From positions 11,633,814-11,697,813 of the forward strand of contig CP136063.1 of the NCBI GenBank assembly GCA_032622095.1: 64,000 nucleotides of DNA. Reading direction: 5' to 3'. Position 1 is the stretch's first letter, and each line of letters starts with the position of its first letter. The stretch comes from Siphonodentalium dalli. Taxonomy: Eukaryota; Mollusca; Scaphopoda; Gadilida; Siphonodentaliidae. Both the position numbers and the translations under genes were made by a program. Of the stretch, positions 13,235 to 23,661 are shown piece by piece. Below the pieces are notes generated by a model, which searched no databases, was not told the DNA's origin, and was given only the letters and a program-made list of their open reading frames with translations.

Positions 13235-13491
13235 TCTGTTCTGTAATTGTACTAGACTATTCAAGCCAGAATTCATTTTCTGGGCAGTGTATTTGGGAGT
13301 CTGTAACACAAGATGTTTTGCGGCTCCTGAGAACGCTTTGAGTCCTGAATGCCAATTTTGGAATCCTAAAGTAGTGATATCAAATCTATCTTAATTTAGT
13401 TGATACAGCATAACAAAATAAATTCAGGTGCTACATGGTTCAATGATAACCGTGCACGTGCGATTATGAGGTTTGTCCGATAATTTGTTGT
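13235..13491. other. Unassigned intergenic stretch
   Basis: No structure recognised between the palindrome and the following dimeric repeat. Confidence 0.4.
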
Positions 13492-13800
13492 GGAGTTGTC
13501 GCTCCCCTTCTCGACTTAGAAAATGTTCAATACAAGGGTACATCTATACCTTTGTCCGAGCTTTTATTCGACCTACATTTTATGGTTAATTTTTTTTAAA
13601 CTTGGCACATATATTCATTACCATGCGAATCTGTGCACCCGTGATTTTAAAGTCGGTCAGACTTATTTTCGCAGAGTTATTGGCCTTCTTGACTTATAAT
13701 ATTTTCAATTGTCAACACAGTTTTGTCTGGAGTTTTTCTCAGTTGTTTTATATGAATATTTTTCTGCTAAACTTTGCACAGACATCAACCACCATATTTG
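13492..13800. repeat. Diverged dimer of a ~180-bp repeat
   Basis: Two copies of an ordered motif set: (C)CTTCT(C/T)GACTTA, then TTTTGTC(C/T)GAG-like, then AAACTT(T/G)GCACA. The starts are about 180 bp apart. This style is common in mollusc genomes. Reading frames across it lack any known domain. Confidence 0.5.
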
Positions 13801-14790
13801 TTGCAAGGAAATATGTTTTATTTGCTTATGGAATTTCAAAATTTAAATACAACTGGCCAAAACAATTTCAAGGTTCTAGGGACCTTAAATTTAAACCCTA
13901 GCGAAAACCCTGAACTGGCCATATGGGTGCATAACTACAGGGCTGAGGCATGCATTAGAACAACACTTGTATATTGGAAACACTGTTTCTGTACTGAATA
14001 ACTTCCTTTGTTAACACTGGATGAATCATCGTAAGGAGTGCATTTGCACAGTGCACTTTACTTGCTCCCAAAGCTGACATACAGGGAATACTCAGTATAT
14101 TTTAACTTCTTTTCCACGTTTTATGCAGATCATAACTCAACATTTGGGTGGAGTCGCTGTGGTTGCTTGCGACAATAATGGCAAAGATAAGATCATCTGA
14201 AATAATAAGTTATTGTCGTTAAAAAGACTGTTCAGCAGACATTCTTACTAGTAATTTTGTTCCAATTCACAATTTCAACCGACTTGAAAACAAATTTGAC
14301 AGGGTTTGGTGAATTCATGCTTGATATAACACAACATGTGTTGGATATTTTAGGAGGTGGGTGTGGGGTGGGAGAGTGGCTTTATACATGTCAAGTTAAA
14401 AGGTGGATGCCTCCCCAATGGAGACCCTCCATCCACGTCTCTGATTAATGTTGGTGAAGTACATATGTGATTTTATAGCCCTGGAAATTATTGCTGTGAC
14501 CAATTTAACAATTTTTAGATTTCAGGTGTATGTATACTATTTTAAGTAACTAACTAGTCTGAGTAATAGCTTTTACTAATGAAAACAACATTCTATTAAA
14601 TAAGTGTTTACTAATATTTTTCCACAGAGGCACAGACCATTGTTGATCTGACACAAAAATAGAAGGAAGATTGTTGCTTATAAGCTCAGCTTTGCCATAT
14701 ATAATGGGTGGTGTGATCATGTGTAATTGCTGCAAGACAACTTTGCCAATAATTATGGAATTTGTGTCAATGGCAGAGATTGGCAGTCTG
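13801..14790. other. Mostly unassigned; partial R1-like 3' piece
   Basis: About 14340-14450 resembles the 3' part of the R1 family (CTCCCCAATGGAGAC, CCACGTCTCTGATT), as does 29690-29740. The rest shows nothing recognisable. Confidence 0.45.
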
Positions 14791-14986
14791 TGTTACGCCA
14801 GCTTTTGAAGTAACTGATCACGTTTGAAGTAGGTCTCCACTTTTGAAGTAAAAAACGCCAGCTTTTGAAGTACCTCACCACTTTTGTAATAAAATCGCCA
14901 GCTTTTGTAGTAAAGTGAGGTCTCCGCTTTTGACCTACTTCAAAAGTGGTCAGTTACTTCAAAAGCTGGCGTAACAGATGCGTAAC
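14791..14986. mobile_element. MITE with internal CTTTTGAAGTA iterations
   Basis: The left end GTTACGCCAGCTTTTGAAGT is matched by the right end ACTTCAAAAGCTGGCGTAAC, with the inverted repeat continuing for about 44 bp. Inside, the motif CTTTTGAAGTA and variants recur about seven times, so the element is both a foldback and a short tandem array. Confidence 0.85.
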
Positions 14987-15589
14987 AATAGTTTCAGCAT
15001 GTGTCGCATTATTATTAATTTTAGATAAAATTCTCAACGATCATTAAGTTATTTGGCATAGAGACATATATATAATTAAATTGAAATAGAATTAACTAAA
15101 ATTAAATTTCCATCATTATTATTAATTTCAGTCCAGGTCTCGGCTATCACTACTATTGACCATCACACTGAACACTGATTAGACACATGAGGGTATGATA
15201 TAAGCTCACAAAAGTCACAAACAAGCATGCAATCTCGAGCTGGGACCACTCCTACTGTGAAGTAGATTATTGAGAAACAAGTATTAACAATAAAGGGAAT
15301 ATATTTCCTGCATGTTTATTCATTTTTCATACATTTCGCCGTCAGAACATAAAAAAAGTTCCCAGGTTTTTACACAGTGCAATGTGGTCTATAGTACAGT
15401 CCTATCTAGTGTAGAGTTTCATGACATGATATTGTACTTCTTGTGGTTCGATAGTCTTTTAATGTGAATTCCGTAAACATGCATAAATTATGCTATGCAC
15501 ATCTGAATAATGAGTAGTAACCGTATAGGAAATGCACCGAACATACAACTCGGCCTCGGTTTACACGTTATAGTGTGCCCAATTAATAG
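14987..15589. other. Unassigned stretch upstream of the ZNF gene
   Basis: No gene or repeat recognised. It precedes the conserved upstream block of the ZNF gene. Confidence 0.4.
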
Positions 15590-15690
15590 ACTATGTCAGG
15601 TAACATTGTTCTATTCCGTCATCCACTGTTGCCAACCAATTTTTTAAACGCCTATTCTGGGACATAATTATTTTTGTTCGCAAAGATTTC
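15590..15690 (+). promoter_or_regulatory. Conserved upstream block of the ZNF family
   Basis: ACATTGTTCTATTC, then a CCACTGTTGCCAACCA-like stretch, TTTTTTAAACGCCT and ATTCTGGGACAT match, in the same order relative to the gene, the reverse complement of 62540-62640 upstream of the 14-finger gene. They also match 35140-35225 upstream of the pseudogene. The block lies about 250-350 bp before the ATG in the two genes with complete frames. It may be the core promoter or 5' UTR; no TATA box is obvious. Confidence 0.55.
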
Positions 15691-15931
15691 CCACGGGTTT
15701 TGTGGAAACTTAATGGTATCGTCTTTTCGACAAAACTTAACTGTCGACCGATGAAACTGTGTATTGGTCGGTGAAATCATTAACATTCATCACGGGAGAG
15801 GAGAAGGCAGCTAATACGTCTCAAACACGCCTGGATTCCCGATTGTACACAGCCATAGCATAGACCGGTACGAAGCACAAGTTCAAACTTCAGTTGTTCA
15901 TTCATATAGCACTGGACTACCCTGACTGGCG

Positions 15932-16717
15932 ATGGATCAGATGTTCAATACAGATGATCGTCCATATCAATGTGATGTGTGCGATAAAAAGTTTACTACG
16001 TCCAGCAACCTGACAGTACACAAGAAACTCCATACTGCCGATCGTTCGTATCAATGCGATATGTGCGATAAATCATTTAGTAATTTGAGTAACCTGACAG
16101 TGCATAAGAGACTCCACACTGGTGATCGTCCATATCAGTGTGATGTTTGCTTCAAATCATTTACTCGCATGACTCACTTGACTACGCATAAGAGGATCCA
16201 CACAGGGGATCGCCCATATCAATGTGATGTGTGCGATAAAACATTTACTCAGTTGAGTAATCTAAAGAAACATAAGACAAGCCACACAGAGGAACGCCCG
16301 TATCAATGTGATGTGTGCGAGAAATCATTTACTAAGTTGAGTAACCTGACAAAACATACGAAGATCCACACTAGTGATCGTCCACATAAATGTGATGTAT
16401 GCGATAAATCATTTACTAAAATGAGTAACCTGATGGTGCATAAGAGACTCCACACTGGCGATCGTCCGTATCCATGTGATTTATGCGGGAAATCATTTAA
16501 TCAGCTGATCCACCTGACTGCGCATACGAGAGTTCACAGCGACGATCGTAATATGAGCGACGACCGCCGATCTATTTGTGGCATATGCGGTGAAACCTTT
16601 ATAACGAGTGACTTTGCGACACACAACAAAATTCATGCAGATGTACATCCTGAGTCGCATGAGTCAAGTGACAACACAAAAGACGATGCAGATGGGGCAT
16701 CACTCATTTCAATGTGA
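15932..16717 (+). CDS. C2H2 zinc-finger protein, 7 fingers plus one degenerate
   Basis: A single open frame of 261 codons. ATG lies in a good context (G at -3 and +4). Residues about 12-206 are seven tandem canonical fingers (C-x2-C-x12-H-x3-H, 28-residue spacing) joined by (T/S)(G/A/E/S)DRPYQC linkers. An eighth (CGICGETF...H-x3-H) has 11 instead of 12 residues between the Cys and His pairs and is probably weak. No KRAB, SCAN, BTB or ZAD domain is visible. Such arrays normally bind DNA in the nucleus; the target is unknown. The last residues come from a shifted frame: reading +1 near 16695 restores HSFQCDVSEKT. The stop thus results from an indel, and the ancestral array was longer. A related upstream block lies at 15590-15690. 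It is probably a functional or recently functional gene; no upstream exon was identified. Confidence 0.8.
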   Translation: MDQMFNTDDRPYQCDVCDKKFTTSSNLTVHKKLHTADRSYQCDMCDKSFSNLSNLTVHKRLHTGDRPYQCDVCFKSFTRMTHLTTHKRIHTGDRPYQCDVCDKTFTQLSNLKKHKTSHTEERPYQCDVCEKSFTKLSNLTKHTKIHTSDRPHKCDVCDKSFTKMSNLMVHKRLHTGDRPYPCDLCGKSFNQLIHLTAHTRVHSDDRNMSDDRRSICGICGETFITSDFATHNKIHADVHPESHESSDNTKDDADGASLISM

Positions 16718-17705
16718 TGTTAGTGAGAAAACATGTATGTACATGTACCATACTCAGGTGTCCTAACAAAACATAAGATGTTCCACACTGGTGATTGTTC
16801 GTACCTGTGTAATTCGTACAGGAAATCATTTAATCAACTGAGTTGCCTGAATGTGCATATGAAGAAAATCCACACAGGAGATGAACCACATCAATGAAAT
16901 AATTGAATTATTATTATAACTTTATTTCAGACTCTGCTAGTCCATATGAGTTCTACGTGTATATTTGTAAATAATCAGTCAAATGGCATACATGTACATG
17001 TACAACAATTCGTTCCAACGATTAAATATTTTGGAAAATGCATGAATGATTTAATTGTTCATATCCCTCATTCTCTCGCAAAAAAAACTGTAAACGTACT
17101 TTCTCCTCAACACCCCTAAAGAAACCATTCGATCATTGACTATTGGGCTGTACATACAAATAGCGGTGCAGTATTGTCGTTCAATATCTCCATCATCAAA
17201 GAAGTGATAAAACGTAACATAATAAGCTCCCCACTGTGACACAGGCGACCATCCGTATCCACAGGACTGTACCGGTATCTGCATGTGTGTTAAATAGTTT
17301 ATCAACTTGAGTTACTAAAAGGCACATGAGCGATTTCATATGTACAGGGGATCGCCCTTATACCCTGCGGGACAAAACAAGCGTCCAGTGCCACCGCTGT
17401 ATACTTGACGTCCGGCCGCAGTGCACTTGCCGTTCGGTCGCGGTGTCAGAGTTTCTAACTGCACCACGGTCGAACAGCATGTACATGTACATCACGGTCG
17501 AACAGTAACTACACTGCGGCCGAACAGCGAGTTCACCGCGGTCCAACTGCAGTTACTAGTAGCCGATTGAGCCGTGGTGTAGTTGCAGTTCAGCTGAGTG
17601 GACACTTGTTTTGTCCAGCGGGCTAGGTGTGTGCGTTAAATCATTCATCAATGTGAGTTATTTAAAAGCACAAAACCGATGTCATACAGGGGATCGGCCG
17701 TATAA
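16718..17705 (+). pseudogene. Decayed zinc-finger tail interrupted by insertions
   Basis: Finger remnants continue past the stop: QCDVSEKT at about 16710, then KH..MFHTGD, SFNQLS-like and IHTGDE remnants to about 16897. A non-homologous stretch (about 16900-17230) interrupts them. They resume at 17237-17361 (SIRIHRTVPV-like, GDRP) and again at 17635-17705 (CVKSFINVSYLK-like, TGDRPY) on either side of the 17362-17634 element. Stops and frameshifts are frequent. This is the former C-terminal part of the upstream gene or of a neighbouring copy. Confidence 0.7.
17362..17634. mobile_element. Foldback element inserted in ZNF relic
   Basis: The left end CTGCGGGACAAAACAAGCGT pairs with the right end ACTTGTTTTGTCCAGCGGG. 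The interior holds repeated CGGTCGAACAG motifs spaced about 30-45 bp apart. The element interrupts a zinc-finger linker (…ATCGCCCTTATA | GGTGTGTGCG…). Confidence 0.8.
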
Positions 17706-17707
17706 AT

Positions 17708-18324
17708 GGGAGGCCCTTTTCACATTTATTATTTATTTACGCTTAAGAGTAAATCATTTGCGTTTTAGCTTAAACGCAAATCAAAATTAAAATTCTTTGA
17801 CCCACCCTGAATAAATTTTAAATGGCACAGTCCTAAACACATCACTAACGTCTATATATAGGTCCCCAGTAACCCCAAGATCCCTTTTATGACCATGGAA
17901 ATGATTAGATCTGTGTCGGCTATGTCTCTTTTATAAAATATACTAGATCTCTGGGATCGAGACAATAATTATTGGGGACAGGGATGCTGATAATATGAAA
18001 ATAGGGGTCCCCCCTATTTCAAGTCAATAAGTACACCATATGAGGGTAGCATATTAAATCCCCCCATAACCCCTAATTATATTGCACAAATTCTTGGGAC
18101 ACCAGGGACAGAGGTGTTGATGTGCATACAGCTGATGCATACGAAAATATGTTTGTTTCTTCAACTTTCGAGCCTGTATGGGCCCATGATAATATACTAT
18201 GAGATGGACTCAATCATTCACAATCAGAGGGAGGTAAGGGAGTGTTAGGTATTTGCGCTTAACTGCAAATAAATTGATCGACACATATTTGCGCTTAAAT
18301 AAATAAAAGTGAAAAGGGCCTCCC
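17708..18324. mobile_element. MITE with GGGAGGCCCTTTTCAC ends
   Basis: The left end GGGAGGCCCTTTTCAC is an exact inverted match to the right end GTGAAAAGGGCCTCCC. Subterminal TTTATT and GCGCTTAA motifs are also inverted. It is flanked by AT on both sides. The 617 bp has no coding frame. It inserted just after a TGDRPY linker remnant of the ZNF relic. Confidence 0.88.
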
Positions 18325-18366
18325 ATACGTATACAGATGTTAAATAACATTTGGTAAGATAACTAG

Positions 18367-18591
18367 TCTGGACATAAACAACAGCACCTCCATGACCAGA
18401 TAAACAAAATAGCCTTGCCACAATTGTGCGCGGAATTCAACAATGCAATGGCACCATTAGTTTCCACTGCCGGAGTCCAAGTCAAAGGTGACTCTACACC
18501 AGGCTCACTGCCTGTCAAATCGACAGGCACCAAATGGATGGTGTTGGTCATTTCAAAATATGTAATGTCGCTTCCGATTTCCCCATAGCGT
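18367..18591 (+). other. Coding-like open stretch without ATG, unknown
   Basis: From an AG at 18365-18366 the plus strand is open for about 74 codons. The translation looks protein-like (QINKIALPQLCAEFNNAMAP, then VQVKGDSTPG and SLPVKSTGTKWMV) and ends at TAG. There is no start codon and I recognise no family. It could be an exon, a retroelement gag fragment or chance. Confidence 0.2.
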
Positions 18592-18914
18592 TACGGTAGA
18601 CACGCCCCCTGATTCAATGTGTCAATTTCTTATCACCCACAGCAGAAACTTAATTGTTAGTTTCAAATATTATCATTCTTGAAATCAACACGTCTACATT
18701 CATTACAAGCTAAACAAGAAATTTCGTCATAATGTGTATACTTTACTGTGAAATTACGTTTTTCCGCTTCCCGTCAACGGATTCTCACAATGTTTGGTTT
18801 TCTAAGAGGGCGAGCATTCGAACTCCATTCGTTCATTTAAAGTTGAATAAATAGTGGGAAAGACAGACAATCCTATAGTTGATAATGAATTTAAGTATTT
18901 AAATATAAATAATA
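18592..18914. other. Unassigned intergenic stretch
   Basis: No gene or repeat recognised. Confidence 0.4.
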
Positions 18915-19050
18915 AACGGCGGATTCAACGTGGTCATGGGTTTTGACCGCGATAAAAATTCAGCAAACTCCCCATGAACCCTTTGGGTTCATGTAGTATG
19001 TTAAATTTTTCTCGCGGTCAAAATCCCATGACCACATTGAAACCGTCGTT
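18915..19050. mobile_element. 136-bp hairpin element
   Basis: AACGGCGGATTCAACGTGGT pairs with ACCACATTGAAACCGTCGTT. Complementarity continues through CATGGG.TTTTGACCGCG to a perfect inner hairpin CATGAACCC-TTT-GGGTTCATG. The arms cover nearly the whole element. Confidence 0.88.
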
Positions 19051-19483
19051 CATTTCTTATATGGTGCCTGTCATTTTTCAGATATACCGGTACTGTTTGA
19101 GACAGTATTTAAATGTCCAATCGACATATTCGTCAATGATGGGCACATTTTAGTGAGTGCCCAATTGCAACCTGGGAAAAACCCCATGTTATTTTTGTTT
19201 TCAAAAGGTTTTTTACTTGCAATGTCCTATTTGGCTAGTAGTGGCTCCTTGGACGTACTGTACCCAAACAGATTGTTTAAAAATGTGCAACTGGACAAAA
19301 TATCCAACAGATACATAAGTGCACTGGACATAAGCTATTTTTCGTCAGACAATGACCGTGACCGGACACTTATTTTTAGCCTTGCTGTGCGGCTGGGATA
19401 CCTGCTCAAATATTATGGGTATCACAAAACCTAAAATAAAAACATTTAAAATATAAACAAGAAGTCGCAGACGGCGGTATCCC
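19051..19483. other. Unassigned stretch
   Basis: A plus-strand frame from 19153 to 19434 is open but begins with GTG and has no recognisable domain. I do not call it a gene. Confidence 0.35.
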
Positions 19484-20115
19484 CCTCCGAAATGTGCAGT
19501 TAGGGAAGTGCAATCTCAATAATGTTTGCGTTCTCCGCCGAAATGTGCAGTTGGGGAAGTGGATTCTCAACAAGAGGTGCGATTTTGTCAAAAAGCCTGG
19601 CTTGCGAACTCATTTTAGGGCTGACATTTGTGGAAATTATCCATGTCGTCCATTTGCACTAAAAATAATAAACAAAGTCCAATAACTCTGCTGAAAATAT
19701 CTGGCCGGACCTGGTTTGCGAACTTGTTCTAGATGTTGGTCATGTGAACTCATATACGAAAAATCTTTTAAATCTGTTGACATTTGTGGAAATGAGCCCT
19801 GTGACGTCGTCCATTTGCACACAAAACAATAAACAAAGTCCAATAACTCTGCTGAAAATATCCGACCGGACCTGGTTTGCGAACTCGTTCTAGATACTGG
19901 TCATGTAAACTCATATACCAAAAATCTCTGAAATCCATTGACATTTATGGAAATGAGCCCTGTGACGTCGTCTATTTGCTATTTGGTAAATTCAACAAAA
20001 ATAACAAACAAAGTCCAATAACTCCGGTAAAAATAACCGGCCAGACCTGGCTTGCAAACTCATTCTAGGTAATCGTCAGGTGAACTCATATACCAAAAAT
20101 CTTTGAAATCCGTTG
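19484..20115. repeat. Tandem repeat, ~176-bp unit plus a ~60-bp duplication
   Basis: 19484-19570 has two copies of a ~60-bp piece with CGAAATGTGCAGTT.GGGAAGTG. From 19588, about three and a half units of ~176 bp follow, each with CTGG(C/T)TTGCGAACT(C/T), TCATGTGAACTCATAT, CATTTGTGGAAATGAGCCCT and AATAAACAAAGTCCAATAACTC. The last unit ends in GGGACGGACGGAAC, a typical tail of dispersed mollusc repeats. Confidence 0.8.
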
Positions 20116-20267
20116 ACATTTGTTCAAGGTATGACTCTTACAAATTCGGGACGGACGGAACCCATTCCTATATTCCTATATATTTTCAATTTGGCGGGGG
20201 ATAAAATCACAGAAAGTAACTGTACATGTAAATTGCAGTTTCGTTAGAGATTAATTACATTGTATAT

Positions 20268-20644
20268 AATTTATATAGCGCTTAATCCCTGGTGTAGCTC
20301 CAAGCGCTCACATTATTACCCTAGCTGTTTTTTTTTGGTAATGCCGAGTCTTGTGCCTGCTGCCATTTTACAGGCGCTTCACTGGAGCGGCTTACGGATA
20401 CCCAACAACCAGGTACCTATTTCTCGTCTAGGTACGATGAAGCGAGCACAGTACAAGCGACCTTGCCCAAGGGTCAAAATCTGGCGCGAGATTTGAAACA
20501 ACTTGTGGCTATATATAGCACACACACCGCTCTATTCGGCCAAGCCACTGTTGTGGAGACAATAGTCCACCGAGCGAGGCGTGAACTCACGCCGATGCAT
20601 TAACACCATTACAAGCCCGACACTCTACCCACTGGGCTACCACA
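20268..20644 (-). mobile_element. tRNA-derived SINE with LINE-like 3' tail
   Basis: On the minus strand the head reads GGTAGCCCAGTGGGTAGAG, an A-box/D-arm-like sequence. About 45 bp on is GGCGTGAGTTCACGCC, a T-arm-like stem-loop with a degenerate B box. The body carries GGTACCTGGTTG-like and CTTGGGCAAGG motifs known from other invertebrate SINE-like repeats. The 3' end AGCGCTT...AAGCGCTATATAAAT closely matches the 3' end of the LINE fragment at 48220-48262. It is therefore probably mobilised by that LINE lineage. The tRNA of origin was not determined. Confidence 0.65.
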
Positions 20645-21491
20645 TCCACGTATGTATATCGTTATTAGATTCATCTGACATATGGATAGCACAACTAGTT
20701 GATGTGGCCGACTTTGTCCAGGCTATTAGGTATTTCTTTGTGATGGCCTCCTTCAAAAACTTTAATGAACTGTCGGCTGATTCCGCCTACAACATTTAGT
20801 GGGCTACAGAACAAAAAATATCGATAAAGGTTGATTTATCTTTTTAATATCTTTTATTTGTAATCGACATACATGTAGTTTATCACAAACCAAAAATAAA
20901 CATCTGCATTATACATGTATTAACGACAATGAAATTCACAGCTACTTTAACCGTGCTCGGATTACAACTTTTAGTGTGTCCCTTCGAAAAGTATTAGGAG
21001 AAAGAAAACAAACTATTGTTCAATCGGTCCAGAAACATGACTATCTGAGTGAGGTTCAACGTCAAGAGTCTTGTTGAGTGAATCATCAGTCCTTCCCACG
21101 AGCAAAACACAGCAGGAGCATTTATTTGCTCCCGTAATGCAGCAGATGTGTTTAATATGACACACATACTATAATTGTAAGTTTGGTTTTAACTCAACCA
21201 AAAAGTCCTATGGAATATATCTATGTCTAGTTACACTTTACTATGCCATAGTTGAACTGAGATGGTAAAGGATCAACATAAACCTTAAAATAGTTCAATA
21301 TAGAATCAACAATTACAGTCTCCATTAGTATTTTGCGAAGAGGGATGGGTGCGAATTTCAGCACCCGTGAATTGAAAATTACGGGTATGTACGGGTGCGA
21401 CGAGAGCAATCTCTACTGTCGCATGGAAAGGACTTAGTGCATCACGGTGGGGAATCACATCGTTTCGAGATTGATGAGTACCACATGTTCA
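20645..21491. other. Unassigned intergenic stretch
   Basis: No repeat or gene recognised. Confidence 0.4.
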
Positions 21492-21965
21492 ATATGTGAC
21501 CCGCCATATCAAATCCAGTCGTAAGTCGGGATTTTATTACCCTGTGCCAATGCATTCTCTTATATATGCGAGTCGACCATAGGTCGCCTCGCATATATAA
21601 GAGAATACATTGGCCTAACAATTTTTTATCATGTTTTTTAAATAACTGACACAAAACATTTAACAATTTTATAATTTCACCCATACAGAGCCCCAGATAA
21701 ACATGAGCAGACACCACTCTTGTATATGCTTCTATATATGTGTGGGGCTCCCTGCAGGGTAATGGATGTTTTTTTATTTTATGTCCTAAAAATTGTAAGA
21801 AACATTTATTTAAAAAACATGATAACAAATTATTAGGCCAATGCATTCTCTTATATATGCGAGGCGACCTATGGTCGACTCACATATATATATATATAAG
21901 AGAATGCATTGGTACAGGGTAAACAAATCCCGACTTACGACTGGATTTGATATGGCGGGTCTTGT
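21492..21965. mobile_element. Foldback family 2 (double-hairpin), copy 1
   Basis: Terminal inverted repeats GACCCGCCATATCAAATCCA / TGGATTTGATATGGCGGGTC extend through CAGTCGTAAGTCGGGATTT. Each arm also carries a self-contained palindrome (21547-21613 and 21838-21912) starting CCAATGCATTCTCTTATATA. Inside them, CATGTTTTTTAAATAA and TTATTTAAAAAACATG pair. A central ACAGAGCCCC/GGGGCTC stem completes the element. There is no coding frame. Confidence 0.93.
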
Positions 21966-23010
21966 AAGTTAATTTTTAAATAGGTTGATACCTAATTTGT
22001 TCAAAATACTCAGTAGTTTTCTATAACATTCTGGCCAAAGTTGGCAGTGGGATGTTCGTGGAATTCAGCATAGTCCATACACCTAGGAGAATTCTTTGAC
22101 TGACAACTTTGGTCGGAATGTTACAGCAAACGCACTGTCAGATTGGACACAAATGGGGAATCAGATTGTTTGAACAAATAGTATAGCATAATGCTTGTAG
22201 CTGCCAAAATAATATGTAATATATCAATATCCTAGTTTATTTTGTTTTTCCTTGTTTATGGTCGCATTTGCTTTGGCCATTTCGAATGTGTGATACTCAT
22301 CAACTTGAAACCATGTGATTCCGCACCGTGATGATTACAGTCACAGTCAGATGACTCGTTGTGGGGTTTGGAGTCAGATGCTATCGTTGATCCCTGGTGA
22401 CTCGTGGTGAGGTTTGGAAAATCCATTTTATTTTTCATTACTTGGTTTATGGATTTCTTTGGTTCAAAGGTAGGGGAGGTGGGAGGAAAATAATTAAAAA
22501 TAAAATATGTATATTTTTTTAATTTAAATTGTCAAAAAAAGTGTTGGGAGAAAGAAAATATTTGCCCTATAATAATATCCTCATCTAATATATTTTTTAT
22601 TTGGATGTTTCTATAAAGCATGATATGGATAGATGAAAAAATATTGCCAATACCAGCTAACACTATGACTAAAATTTTATTTTTATTAAAACACACTTTT
22701 TGGGGGTGGGATAAGGAGATCCATAAACAAAGTAATAAACAATAAAACAATAAACCTATTTGAAGTCTTCACATTGGGTTTCATATGTCAGTATCGGTAC
22801 TTTAAATGTCTCCCTGTAATAAACATTTGGCATACTACAGTCTTTAAATGCATAAAATACAAGTTTTCATATTAATAATTTTGACGCCCATGAAAAATGT
22901 AAGATTCCCTGGCACTAAACCTACAAAATAAGTCTGTTAAAGAATATAAGAACAAATTATTAAATTTGTATTAAATTGTAAAAAATAATAACAAATGAAC
23001 AATTGTTAGG
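21966..23010. other. Unassigned stretch; partial family-2 sequence at the end
   Basis: About 22930-23010 resembles the inner part of foldback family 2 (TTAAAGAATATAAGAACAAATTATT-like). The remainder has no recognised feature. Confidence 0.4.
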
Positions 23011-23077
23011 CCAATGCATTCTCTTATATATGCGAGGCGACATATGGTCGACTCGTATATATAGGAGAATGCATTAG
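23011..23077. mobile_element. Solo palindrome of foldback family 2
   Basis: The same 67-bp palindrome as in copy 1, followed by the family's CACAGGGT flank. Neither terminal inverted repeat is present, so this is a truncated copy. Confidence 0.85.
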
Positions 23078-23125
23078 CACAGGGTTTATTGGTTGATACA
23101 AAAATCGGTTCTGGCACTCAAAGGG

Positions 23126-23661
23126 TTAAAGATGGATTATCTCTTTGTAAACATTTATTATATAGTTACCGGGGTATAAAATATTAGATCCGAATCGAAG
23201 ACTCTTGTCCAGAAATGCTTCTATCGATTAATATTAATTTTATTTCGAATATGTTCTGGCCTAAAAAGGTGTAGTTGTTAAGCTAACGAACAATAGTGGT
23301 TACTGTTTACAGAGACCAGAAATTTGATTGTGTAATTTTGTCAGATTCTCTCTCAAATAAACGTTAATTATACTCATTGTCGCTTATAACTGTGGAATAA
23401 AACAATACAACCAATCAATCTGGGACATTTGACGTTCGGTATAGCCATTGGAACAGCCTAATGCTCTATATTGCAATATGATATCATCCGAATGGTCTAT
23501 TCTAAAAATAGACACATAAGCGGTCCCGATTAAATATTCAAAATTAAATCAATATTAATTGATAGAAGCATTTGCAGACAATGGTCTTCAGTTCATAATT
23601 ATTATTTTATACCCACGCAACTATTTAAAATTTGTTATTTAAGGAGATAATCCATCATTAA
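23126..23661 (+). mobile_element. TTAA-flanked MITE, family 1, copy B
   Basis: TTAAAGATGGATTATCTCTT at the left and GGAGATAATCCATCATTAA at the right. It shares the family internal landmarks TAGTTACCGGGGTATAAAAT, GCTAACGAACAATAGTGGTT and TAGTTGCGTGGG-type (here degenerate). It is more diverged than C and G. Confidence 0.87.

Noticed and set aside
20581-20644. Functional tRNA gene
   Set aside because: Only tRNA-like A-box and T-arm features; B box degenerate, no acceptor-stem pairing found, and it is continuous with a SINE body.
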